Below, piece by piece: positions 50,458 to 58,115 of a stretch of DNA of 64,000 bases. The stretch lies in NCBI RefSeq assembly GCF_006539165.1, contig NZ_BJMM01000020.1, forward strand, positions 78,849 through 142,848. Reading direction: 5' to 3'. Position 1 is the stretch's first letter. Each line of letters begins with the position of its first letter. Below the pieces are notes generated by a model. That model saw only the letters and a program-made list of their open reading frames with translations. It searched no databases and had not been told where the DNA came from. Position numbers and translations under genes: made by a program. The DNA comes from Streptomyces cacaoi (lineage in GTDB: Bacteria > Actinomycetota > Actinomycetes > Streptomycetales > Streptomycetaceae).

Positions 50458-51201
50458 GTGAAGCCCCAGGAGCGGGGCGGTGCGCAGCGCGCTGCCGTGA
50501 GCGCCGCCGTGGGCGGTGACCGGCTGCCGTCGGCGCCCCGGGAGCGCAAACCGGCGCTGGCCGCGCTCGCCGTGCTGCTCGTCCTGCTGGGCGCACTCGG
50601 TGCGACGGTGCTGGTGATGCGGGCCGGCGACCGGGTGGAGGCCGTGGCGATCACCAAGCGGGTGCCGCAGGGGCAGCCCGTGCCGGAGTCCGCGATCAGG
50701 TCCGTCATGGTCGCCGAGGACAGCGATGTGCAGTACGTGCGCTGGGAGCAGCGCGGGCTGCTGAAGAAGTACCGCTCCGCCACGGACCTCGTCGACGGCA
50801 CCGTGCTGGTGGGCAGCATGCTCACCAAGGAGAAGGGCGTGGCGCCCGGCAAGTCCGTCGTCGGACTCTCCCTCAAGAGCGGCCAGTTCCCGCCCCGGCT
50901 GGAGGAGGGCGACACCGTCTCGGCCTACCTGGTGGGCCGCCGCGACACCGCTTCCGACAGCGACGACACCGGCAGCGGGAGCGGCGGTGGCGGCGGGAGC
51001 GGCCGTGGGGGCGGGTCCTCCGCCGACGCGCTGATCACCGACAACGCCAAGGTCCAGTCGATCAAGCGGGATTCGGGCGACTCGCTGAGCAGCGATCTGC
51101 CGGTCTCGGTCGTCGTGGACAGGAGCGACGCCGCCGCGCTGACCGCCGCGGCGTCCAACGGCGAGGTGTCCCTCGTGCTCGACTCCTCCGGCGGCCGGTG
51201 A
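50458..51201 (+). CDS. cpaB: SAF-domain pilus assembly protein (CpaB/RcpC-like)
   Basis: The protein is 247 residues from GTG 50458. A basic N terminus leads to one membrane helix (LAALAVLLVLLGALGATVLV, about 34-56). Then comes a SAF domain (VEAVAITKRVPQGQPVPESAIRSVMV) as in CpaB/RcpC, which is thought to sit on the outside and organise the pilus channel. A Gly/Ser linker (GSGSGGGGGSGRGGGSS) interrupts the C-terminal part. It is the first gene of the Tad operon, 78 bases before the CpaE-like gene. Orthology is inferred from domain and context. Confidence 0.78.
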   Translation: MKPQERGGAQRAAVSAAVGGDRLPSAPRERKPALAALAVLLVLLGALGATVLVMRAGDRVEAVAITKRVPQGQPVPESAIRSVMVAEDSDVQYVRWEQRGLLKKYRSATDLVDGTVLVGSMLTKEKGVAPGKSVVGLSLKSGQFPPRLEEGDTVSAYLVGRRDTASDSDDTGSGSGGGGGSGRGGGSSADALITDNAKVQSIKRDSGDSLSSDLPVSVVVDRSDAAALTAAASNGEVSLVLDSSGGR

Positions 51202-51279
51202 GACGGACGTTCCGCGGGCGCGGCCGGTGCGGCGGCGGAGCACAGGGCGTGGATACGAGCCGAAGAGGGGCGTAGCTGG

Positions 51280-52734
51280 ATGGCGCTGATCGCACTCGCC
51301 GCCGACAAGGGATCGCCGGGGGTCACCACGGCCGCCGTCGCCCTGTCCGCGGTGTGGCCGCGCCGTGCGCTGCTGGCCGAGGTGGACACGGCCGGCGGGG
51401 ATCTGGTGTACCGCGGTGCGGCCGACCACGGCGGGCCGCTGGACCCGAACACCGGCATGCTCTCGCTCGCCGCCGCCGCGCGCAGGGGCCTGGCGGCCGA
51501 GCAGTTGTGGGAGCACGCGCAGCGGCTGTCCGGCGGGCTCGACGTGCTCGTCGGGCTCGGCAACGCCGAGCAGTCCGCCGGGCTGGCCGGCCAGTGGGAC
51601 ACCCTCGGCCGGGCGTTCGCCTCGCTCGCCGTCTCCCCGCGGCAGGAGGCCGCGGCCGATGTCATCGCCGACTGCGGGCGCATCGGCCCCGATGCGCCGT
51701 CCGTCGCGCTCTTCCCGCACGCCGCGCTCGTCCTGCTGGTGGCGCGCGGTGAGCCCGAGCAGATCGCGCGGGTACGGGACCGTGCGGCGGCGCTCTCGCA
51801 GCGGCTGCACGGCGGGCAGCGCGGGATGGCGCAGCTGGCGCAGCCGCTGCTCGGGGTGGTGCTGATCGCGGAGGCGTCCGGCGCGGCGAAGATCGCGGGA
51901 CAGGTCAACGACATGCTCGTCGCCTCGCGTGCGGGCGCGCAGGTGCTCGGGGTGGTCGCGCACGACGCGGCCGGGGCCGAGCAGTTGGCGGGCCGGCGGC
52001 GGGGCCGGGTCGAGAAGTCGCTGCTCGTCCGCTCGGTGCGGAAGGTCGCGGCGGACCTCCAGCAGCAGTACGCCGGGATACGGGACGCCGTGCCGGGCGG
52101 ACCGGACGCCGTGCCGTCGGCCCAACTCCCGGGCACGCCGCCCCCGGAGGCCCGGCCGTACCCGGAGGCCCGGCCGTACCCGCCGGGTCAGCCGAGTCCG
52201 GGCGGGCAGTCGACTCCGGACGGCCGGCCGACTCCGGGCGGGCAGCCGTACCCGCCGGGGCAGCCGTATCCCTCGGCTCAGCCGTACCCGTCAGGTCAGC
52301 CGTCTCCGTCGACTCAGCCCTCCCCGCCGGTTCAGCCGTCTCCGCCCGCCGCGCCGGTTCAGCCGTCTCCGCCCGCCGCGCCGGAACAGCGCCCTGCCGC
52401 CCCGGAGCAGCGTCCCGTCGCCCCGGAGCAGCGTCGGCAGCCGCAGTGGCAGCCCTCGTCGGAGCAGGCGGAGTGGCGGCCCTCGTCGGAGCAGTCGCGG
52501 TGGCAGCCGCAGCCGGAGTGGAACCAGCAGTTCGAGCGGGTGGACGGCAGGTTGCGCCCGAGGTCCGGACCGAACGCCGCCCCGGCCCCGGCACCGGACG
52601 CGGCCCCGGCCCGGGGCGTGGGCCAGGACCCGGGAACAGCACCGGCTCCGGCACCCGGCACGGCTCCGGCGCCCGGCACGGCTGCGGCGCCCGGCACGGT
52701 CCCGGCACCGGGTGACGAGGGGGTGGCGCGGTGA
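51280..52734 (+). CDS. cpaE: CpaE/MinD-like ATPase with Pro-rich repeat tail
   Basis: The protein is 484 residues. The N-terminal MALIALAADKGSPGVTTAAVAL has the deviant Walker A (KGxPGxTT) of MinD/ParA-like ATPases, and VIADCGRIGPDAP corresponds to the Walker B region. Such CpaE/TadZ proteins place the pilus machine at the membrane. Residues about 270-484 form a long Pro/Gln/Ser/Ala tail with tandem words (PYPPGQPYPSAQPYPSGQPS, then repeated APEQRP and GTAPAPG). The tail is disordered and may be a flexible tether. Its stop overlaps the cpaF start by 4 bases. Confidence 0.78.
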   Translation: MALIALAADKGSPGVTTAAVALSAVWPRRALLAEVDTAGGDLVYRGAADHGGPLDPNTGMLSLAAAARRGLAAEQLWEHAQRLSGGLDVLVGLGNAEQSAGLAGQWDTLGRAFASLAVSPRQEAAADVIADCGRIGPDAPSVALFPHAALVLLVARGEPEQIARVRDRAAALSQRLHGGQRGMAQLAQPLLGVVLIAEASGAAKIAGQVNDMLVASRAGAQVLGVVAHDAAGAEQLAGRRRGRVEKSLLVRSVRKVAADLQQQYAGIRDAVPGGPDAVPSAQLPGTPPPEARPYPEARPYPPGQPSPGGQSTPDGRPTPGGQPYPPGQPYPSAQPYPSGQPSPSTQPSPPVQPSPPAAPVQPSPPAAPEQRPAAPEQRPVAPEQRRQPQWQPSSEQAEWRPSSEQSRWQPQPEWNQQFERVDGRLRPRSGPNAAPAPAPDAAPARGVGQDPGTAPAPAPGTAPAPGTAAAPGTVPAPGDEGVAR

Positions 52735-54044
52735 GCGAGCCCGTGGTCGACCATCAGCTCGTCAAGCGGTTCCGGCAGGAGGCCGGGGACCGGATCGCCG
52801 AACAGCGCCGTATCGACCAGGCGTCCGGCCTCGCCGCGATGTCCACGGAGGACGAGCGGCAGTTCGCGCGCGCCGTCATCGCGCAGATCCTGGAGGAGTA
52901 CGCCCGCTCCGAGATCACCTCGGGCCGTGCCCCGCTGGACGCGCCGACGGAGGAGGCGTACGCGGCGGCCGTGCACGCCGCGCTGTTCGGTGTGGGCCGG
53001 CTCCAGCCGCTGCTGGACGACCCCGAGGTCGAGAACATCGACGTCAACGGCTTCGACCAGGTCTTCATCGGCTACGCGGACGGCCGGGAGACGCGCGGGG
53101 AGCCGGTCGCGGAGTCGGACGAGGAACTGGTCGAGCTGATCCAGATCCTGGGCGCCTACTCCGGGCTGTCGTCCCGCCCGTTCGACTCGGCCAATCCGCA
53201 GCTCGATCTGCGGCTGCCGGACGGCTCACGGCTCTCCGCCGTCATGGACGTCACCCGGCGTCCCGCGCTGTCGATCCGGCGGGCCCGGCTGGGCAAGGTC
53301 TTCGTCGCCGACCTGGTGGGCAACGGCACCCTCACCCCCGAGCTGGGCGGCTTTCTGACGGCGGCGGTGCGGGCCCGCAAGAACATCATGATCGCCGGGG
53401 CGACGAACGCGGGGAAGACGACGCTGCTGCGGGCGCTGGCCAACGAGATCCCCGCGCACGAGCGGCTCATCACCGTCGAGCGCGCCCTGGAGCTGGGGCT
53501 CGACCAGTTCCCCGAACTCCATCCCAACGTCGTCGCGTTCGAGGAGCGGCTGCCCAACTCCGAGGGGCAGGGCGCGATCAGCATGGCCGAGCTGGTGCGC
53601 CGGTCGCTGCGGATGAACCCGTCGCGGGTGATCGTCGGTGAGGTGCTCGGCGACGAGATCGTCACCATGCTCAACGCGATGTCGCAGGGCAACGACGGTT
53701 CGCTGTCCACGATCCACGCCAACAGCTCCAGCGAGGTCTTCAACCGCATCTCGACGTACGCGCTCCAGGCGGACGAGCGGCTGCCGATCGAGGCCAGCCA
53801 GATGCTGGTGGCGGGCGCCATCAACTTCGTCGTGTTCGTCGAGCGGCGCAACAACTTCGCGGGCGGCGGGCGGCTGACGCGCTCGGTCACCTCCGTGCGC
53901 GAGATCAACGGCGTGGACGGCCGGGTGCTCTCCAGCGAGGTGTTCGCCGAGGCGCCCGACGGGCGGCTGCTGCCGCACGCCCCCCTCTCCTGCGTCCAGG
54001 AGCTGGCCGTCCACGGATACAAGCCGACCGGGAACTGGGGGTGA
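52731..54044 (+). CDS. cpaF: CpaF/TadA pilus assembly ATPase
   Basis: The protein is 437 residues from GTG 52731. It is a secretion-superfamily ATPase. The N-terminal domain contains LLDDPEVENIDVNGFDQVFI, Walker A GATNAGKTTLLRAL starts near residue 223, and the Asp/His-box-like segment ends with SRVIVGEVLGDEIVTMLNAM and GNDGSLSTIHANSS, the conserved CpaF motifs. It powers pilin polymerisation as a hexamer under the membrane. It overlaps both neighbours by 4 bases. The Walker B-like ITVERALELG is typical of the actinobacterial group. Confidence 0.93.
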   Translation: MSEPVVDHQLVKRFRQEAGDRIAEQRRIDQASGLAAMSTEDERQFARAVIAQILEEYARSEITSGRAPLDAPTEEAYAAAVHAALFGVGRLQPLLDDPEVENIDVNGFDQVFIGYADGRETRGEPVAESDEELVELIQILGAYSGLSSRPFDSANPQLDLRLPDGSRLSAVMDVTRRPALSIRRARLGKVFVADLVGNGTLTPELGGFLTAAVRARKNIMIAGATNAGKTTLLRALANEIPAHERLITVERALELGLDQFPELHPNVVAFEERLPNSEGQGAISMAELVRRSLRMNPSRVIVGEVLGDEIVTMLNAMSQGNDGSLSTIHANSSSEVFNRISTYALQADERLPIEASQMLVAGAINFVVFVERRNNFAGGGRLTRSVTSVREINGVDGRVLSSEVFAEAPDGRLLPHAPLSCVQELAVHGYKPTGNWG

Positions 54045-55099
54045 CGGGTGTGCCCTTCGACGGCACGGGCGGCGGTCTCTTCTCCGTCACGACGCTGTAC
54101 GCGCTCGGCTGCGGCGTGGCCGTCGGCGGCGGCCTCGCGCTGCTGATCGTCGCGCTGCGCGGGCTGCCCGCCAAGTCGTCCGCAGACAGGCGGCGTTCGG
54201 GGGAGCGGGCCGGGGAGCTGGCCCGGTTCATGAGCAGACGCGGCTCGCTGGCGGCGCTGGCCGGGCTGCTGGTGCTGCTGCTGACCCGCTGGCCCGTGGC
54301 GGCCGTCGCCACCGGCGTGCTGGTCTTCGCGTGGGACCGGCTGTTCGGCGGGGCGGCGGAGGAGCGGGCCGCGATGCGGCGGGTCGAGGCGCTGGCCGCC
54401 TGGACGGAGTCGCTGCGCGACACGATCGCCGGGGCCGTCGGCCTGGAGCAGGCCATCCCGGCCTCCGCCCGGGCCGCCGCGCCGTCGCTGCGCCCGCACC
54501 TGGACGCGCTGATCGACCGGCTGCGGGCCCGCACCCCGCTGCCGGTGGCCCTCCAGCATCTGGCGGACGAGCTGGACGACCCCTCGGCGGACATCGTCGT
54601 CGCCGCGCTCGTCCTCAACTCCCGGCTGCGCGGCCCCGGTCTGCGCGAGGTGCTCGGCGCGCTGGCGAAGTCGGCGCGCGAGGAGGTCGACATGCGGCAG
54701 CGGGTGATGGCGCAGCGGGCCTCGACGCGGCGCAGCGTGCAGATCGTCGTCGGGGTCAGCGTGGCGTTCGTGCTGGGGCTCGCCATCTTCAACCGGGGCT
54801 TCGTCGAGCCGTACGGGAGCCCGCTGGGCCAGGTCGTCCTCGCCTGTGTGTGCGGGATGTTCGCGTGCGGCTTCTGGTGGCTGCGCAAGCTGTCCCGCAT
54901 CGAGACGCCGGAGCGCTTCCTGGTGCGCGCCGACCCGGCCGTGCAGCCGCGCGCCCGCACGGGCGAGGAGCACGCCGGTACGCCGGGCGGGACGGGCGCC
55001 CCGGGTGCCACGGGCACGCCGGGCGCCCCGGGGACCTCCGGCGCCGCCGGGACCCCGGGTGCCGAAAGACCGCGACAGCAGGGGGTGTTCGGACGGTGA
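54041..55099 (+). CDS. tadB: TadB-like type II secretion F membrane protein
   Basis: The protein is 352 residues from GTG 54041. It has an N-terminal helix (TTLYALGCGVAVGGGLALLIVALRGLP), two central hydrophobic segments and a T2SSF domain (AWTESLRDTIAGAVGLEQAI up to REEVDMRQRVMAQRASTRRS) followed by further helices. With TadC it forms the membrane platform on which CpaF acts. The last 45 residues are a collagen-like Gly-x-x tail (GTPGGTGAPGATGTPGAPGT). Overlaps with cpaF and tadC are 4 bases each. Confidence 0.88.
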   Translation: MTGVPFDGTGGGLFSVTTLYALGCGVAVGGGLALLIVALRGLPAKSSADRRRSGERAGELARFMSRRGSLAALAGLLVLLLTRWPVAAVATGVLVFAWDRLFGGAAEERAAMRRVEALAAWTESLRDTIAGAVGLEQAIPASARAAAPSLRPHLDALIDRLRARTPLPVALQHLADELDDPSADIVVAALVLNSRLRGPGLREVLGALAKSAREEVDMRQRVMAQRASTRRSVQIVVGVSVAFVLGLAIFNRGFVEPYGSPLGQVVLACVCGMFACGFWWLRKLSRIETPERFLVRADPAVQPRARTGEEHAGTPGGTGAPGATGTPGAPGTSGAAGTPGAERPRQQGVFGR

Positions 55100-56025
55100 G
55101 TCCGCTGACGCTGACCGCGCTGGCCGGCGCCGTCGCCGGACTCGGCCTGTTCCTGCTGGTGCGGGCGCTGGCGCCGGGCCGCAAGGGCGCGGTGGCCTCC
55201 GTCGCCGAGATCGACGCGCTGCGCGCCCGCACCGCGGCGCACCAGCCCGCCGGCTCCGCCGTCCCCGCCGAGGCCGGCCGGTTCGGCGCGGCCCGGGCCC
55301 GGCTGGGCGCGCGGGTCGCCGCCTTCTATCTGCGCCAGGGCTGGGAACTGCGCAGCCTCCGCTCCGACCTGGACGTCCTGGAGCGCGGCTGGGAGGGCTT
55401 CCTGGCGACGAAGGTGGTGCTCGGCGCGGTCGGGCTGTTCTTCGGGCCGTTCCTGTTCTCCATCGTCTGGCTGATCGGGTTCGGCAGCAGCCCGCTGATC
55501 CCGGTGTGGCTCGCGCTGTTCTTCGCCGTGCTGTTCTTCCTGCTGCCGGACGTGGAGGTGCGCAGGGACGCCGCGAAGAAACGGCGCGATCTGCGGCGCG
55601 TGGTCGGCGCCTATCTCGACCTCGTCGCGATGAACCTCGCCGGCGGGCGCGGTCTGCCCGAGGCGCTCAAGGCCGCCAGCGAGGTCAGCGACGGCTGGGC
55701 GCTGCGCCGTATCCGGGACGCGCTCGCCGACGCCCGGATCACCGGACAGAGCCAGTGGCAGGCGCTCGGCGCGCTCGGCACCCGGCTGGGCGTGGACGAG
55801 CTGAAGGATCTGTCGGCCTCGCTCGCCCTCGTCGCCGACGACGGCGCCAAGGTGCGGGCCTCGCTGGCCTCCCGGGCCGAGACGATGCGGCACCGGGAGC
55901 TGGCCGAGATCGAGGGCAGCGCGGGCGAGAAGTCCCAGTCGATGCTGGTGGCCCAACTGATGCTGTGCGCCGGCTTCCTCGTCTTCCTCATCTATCCGGC
56001 GGCCATGCGTGTCTTCCAGATCTGA
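55096..56025 (+). CDS. tadC: TadC-like type II secretion F membrane protein
   Basis: The protein is 309 residues from GTG 55096. It has a single helix at the N terminus, paired helices at about 110-160 (VVLGAVGLFFGPFLFSIVWLIGF, IPVWLALFFAVLFFLLPD), then the T2SSF domain (YLDLVAMNLAGGRGLPEALKAAS, and RAETMRHRELAEIEGSAGEKSQ) and a final helix ending AAMRVFQI. It is the second platform protein of the Tad machine. The pilin gene begins 88 bases downstream, so a new ribosome site but probably the same transcript. Confidence 0.9.
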   Translation: MSPLTLTALAGAVAGLGLFLLVRALAPGRKGAVASVAEIDALRARTAAHQPAGSAVPAEAGRFGAARARLGARVAAFYLRQGWELRSLRSDLDVLERGWEGFLATKVVLGAVGLFFGPFLFSIVWLIGFGSSPLIPVWLALFFAVLFFLLPDVEVRRDAAKKRRDLRRVVGAYLDLVAMNLAGGRGLPEALKAASEVSDGWALRRIRDALADARITGQSQWQALGALGTRLGVDELKDLSASLALVADDGAKVRASLASRAETMRHRELAEIEGSAGEKSQSMLVAQLMLCAGFLVFLIYPAAMRVFQI

Positions 56026-56113
56026 GACAGGGCGCGTGCCGCGTGCCGCGTGAGCGGCCGCCCGCCGGCCCGTACGGACCGATCGAACGAACCGTGTGAA
56101 AGGACCGAGAACG

Positions 56114-56422
56114 ATGGCAGGGAAACCGATCCGTTCCACAGAATCCGCGCACTCCGCCGGCGGCCCCGGCTCTCCCGGCTTCCGTGGCCTGCCCGGTCAC
56201 CCGGCCGTGGACTTCCTCGTCACCTTCGTGCGCGGCCGGATCCAGCGGGCCCGCTCCGGGGAGCTGGACCGGGGCGCCTCCGCCGTCGAGTGGGTGATCA
56301 TCTCGGCGGTCGTGGTCGCGATCGTCGGTGTCGTCGCCGCCATCATCAACATGGCGCTGCGCAACGGCGCCGACAAGGTGAGCGACTGCATCGACGGTGC
56401 GGACGCCGACGGAACCTGCTGA
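56114..56422 (+). CDS. flp: Flp-type pilin (prepilin)
   Basis: The protein is 102 residues from ATG 56114, with AAAGGA upstream. It has an N-terminal hydrophilic leader of 54 residues ending in DRG, then ASAVEWVIISAVVVAIVGVV and AAIINMALRNGADKVSDCI. The Gly followed by four residues and a Glu is the prepilin-peptidase site, so the mature pilin would be about 48 residues. The leader is much longer than in classical Flp pilins. Two Cys in the last 12 residues may form a disulfide. It is the likely major subunit of the pilus. Confidence 0.82.
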   Translation: MAGKPIRSTESAHSAGGPGSPGFRGLPGHPAVDFLVTFVRGRIQRARSGELDRGASAVEWVIISAVVVAIVGVVAAIINMALRNGADKVSDCIDGADADGTC

Positions 56423-56433
56423 GGCGCACACCG

Positions 56434-56919
56434 GTGAGAGGGACCCGGCTCGTCGTCCGCGCACGCCGCGCAGGCGCCCTGTGCACGGCAGGCGCACGCC
56501 GCCGCGCGGAGGCGATCGCGCGCCGCGGCGACTCCGGCATGAGCGGGATCGAGTTCGTGATCCTCACCCCGGTGCTGTTCTTCCTGATCTTCGCGACGGT
56601 GCAGTTCGCGCTGTACTTCTTCGCCGACCACGTGGCACAGGCCGCGGCCCAGGCAGGCGCACGCAAGGCCCGCCAGGAGGCCGACGCCGACCCGGGCGGC
56701 TGGCGCGGCAAGGCGCGGGAGACCTCCGCCTCCTACATCGAACAGCTCGGCCCGAAGCTCGTCCTGGGGCCCGAGGTGCGCACGCTCCAGCCGCGGCAGC
56801 ACACGGTCGGGGTGGAGATCACGGCACGGGTGCCCGCGGTCTTCCCCGGCCTCGACCTGGACGTGCACGCCCTCTCGCAGGGCCCGGTGGAGCGGTTCGT
56901 CCCCGACGGAGAGGGATGA
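56434..56919 (+). CDS. tadE: TadE-like pseudopilin
   Basis: The protein is 161 residues from GTG 56434 with GAGG upstream. A basic Arg/Ala-rich leader precedes GDSGMSGIEFVILTPVLFFLIF, a prepilin-like site (Gly, four residues, Glu) at the head of the TadE-family helix. The rest (YFFADHVAQAAAQAGARKARQ and an outside domain VGVEITARVPAVFPGLDLDV) is typical TadE. It is a minor pilin of the Tad system. Its stop overlaps the next start by 4 bases. Confidence 0.85.
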   Translation: MRGTRLVVRARRAGALCTAGARRRAEAIARRGDSGMSGIEFVILTPVLFFLIFATVQFALYFFADHVAQAAAQAGARKARQEADADPGGWRGKARETSASYIEQLGPKLVLGPEVRTLQPRQHTVGVEITARVPAVFPGLDLDVHALSQGPVERFVPDGEG

Positions 56920-57521
56920 GAAGGCTGAGAGGGCTGCGACGGCGGAGAAGACCGGGAGAGCCGGGAGAGCCGGGAGAGCCGGGAGAGTTGACGGTGCAGG
57001 GCGGGAGCGGTGCCCGGGAACGCCGGGACACGGGAACGCGCCGGGAACGCCGGAGCCGACGGGCGCGGGCGGCCGCACGGCGGCGGGACGTCGTCCACGG
57101 GCCGGGCGGCACCCGGGCGTGCCCCGGTGCGGACGCCGGGATCTCCACGCTCGAAGTCGTCATCATCGCGCCGGTGATGATGCTGTTCATCCTCGTCCTG
57201 GTGGCCTTCGGGCAGCTCGTGGACGGGCGCGGCGCGATCGACAGCGCGGCCCGGGACGCGGCACGCGCCGGATCGCTCCAGCACGGCAGCCACGGCGCGG
57301 CCATGAACGCCGCCCAGCAGGCCGCGACCGCCACTCTCAAGGGCACCTGCGCGGGCGGCGTCACGGTCCGCGACGCCGGCAGCGACTACCGCTCCGGCGG
57401 GCTGTTCACCGTGGAGGTCAGCTGCGAGGTGCGCGGCCTCGGCCTCGTCGGGCTGAACATCACCAAGGAGCTGACGGGACGGTCGAGTTCACCGATCGAC
57501 CCGTACCGGAGGACGGGATGA
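56916..57521 (+). CDS. TadE/TadF-like pseudopilin with repetitive leader
   Basis: The protein is 201 residues from ATG 56916. The first 80 residues are an Arg-rich stretch including a PGE repeat (GEPGEPGEPGE). Then GADAGISTLEVVIIAPVMMLFI gives a Gly-x4-Glu prepilin-like site and TadE-type helix, followed by DGRGAIDSAARDAARAGSLQ and an outside domain with two Cys (TCAGGVTV, VSCEVRG). It resembles TadE/TadF minor pilins. It is coupled on both sides by 4-base overlaps. Confidence 0.8.
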   Translation: MRRLRGLRRRRRPGEPGEPGEPGELTVQGGSGARERRDTGTRRERRSRRARAAARRRDVVHGPGGTRACPGADAGISTLEVVIIAPVMMLFILVLVAFGQLVDGRGAIDSAARDAARAGSLQHGSHGAAMNAAQQAATATLKGTCAGGVTVRDAGSDYRSGGLFTVEVSCEVRGLGLVGLNITKELTGRSSSPIDPYRRTG

Positions 57522-58006
57522 ACCGGGGAGTGCGGACCGCCGTACGGCGCGCGCTGCGGCAGCGGCTGCCGGCCGCCGTCGCCGGACGGGAACGGGAGCG
57601 GGGCTCGGGCGCCGGCGCGGTGCTCGTCTTCGCGCTGCTGTTCCTGGTGCTGGCCGCGTTCGTCGTCGACGGCGGCCTGTCGATCTCCCAGCGGGAGCGC
57701 GCCGCGGACATCGCCGAACAGGCCGCCCGCTACGCCGCGCAGGACATCGACGAGGAACAGCTCCGCGTCAGCCAGGGCCGCAACGCGCCCATCAACTACG
57801 AGAACTGTGCCCAGCGGGTGGCCGTCTTCGCCCGCCAGTCGGGCCTCTCCGCCGCCGACGTGGCCGCCTCCGGCTGTACGGCGGCGAGCCCGCAGCAGGT
57901 GGAGGTCCGTATCCGGCTCACCTACCGGCCGGTGCTCACCGGGCTGTTCTACAGCGCGCCGGTCACCGTCCACGGCACGGCGAAGGCGGAATCCGTGACG
58001 GGATGA
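57518..58006 (+). CDS. TadG-like pilus protein
   Basis: The protein is 162 residues from ATG 57518. RERGSGAGAVLVFALLFLVLAAFVVDGGLSISQRERAADIAEQAARYAA is the TadG/TadE-like N-terminal helix and the conserved region behind it. There is no Glu at the +5 position here, unlike the two preceding pseudopilins. The outside domain has two Cys (YENCAQRV, ASGCTAAS). It is a short form compared with Gram-negative TadG, which carries a von Willebrand domain. It is the last tightly overlapping gene of the Tad operon. Confidence 0.78.
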   Translation: MNRGVRTAVRRALRQRLPAAVAGRERERGSGAGAVLVFALLFLVLAAFVVDGGLSISQRERAADIAEQAARYAAQDIDEEQLRVSQGRNAPINYENCAQRVAVFARQSGLSAADVAASGCTAASPQQVEVRIRLTYRPVLTGLFYSAPVTVHGTAKAESVTG

Positions 58007-58045
58007 CGCCCCGGGCCCCGCCCGGCCCGCCCCCCTCCTTCCTGG

Positions 58046-58086
58046 CCCACCGACCCACCAGCCCACCGACCCACCAGCCCACCAGC
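58046..58086 (+). repeat. Pyrimidine-rich direct repeat before the LysM-BTAD gene
   Basis: The 16-base unit CCCACCGACCCACCAG occurs twice in tandem (58046-58061 and 58062-58077), with a partial third copy, in the gap between the TadG-like and LysM-BTAD genes. Related CCCACCGACC words occur after the same gene at about 62470-62485. Confidence 0.6.
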
Positions 58087-58115
58087 CCCTCCAGTCACTT
58101 CCGGGAGCACACGAC

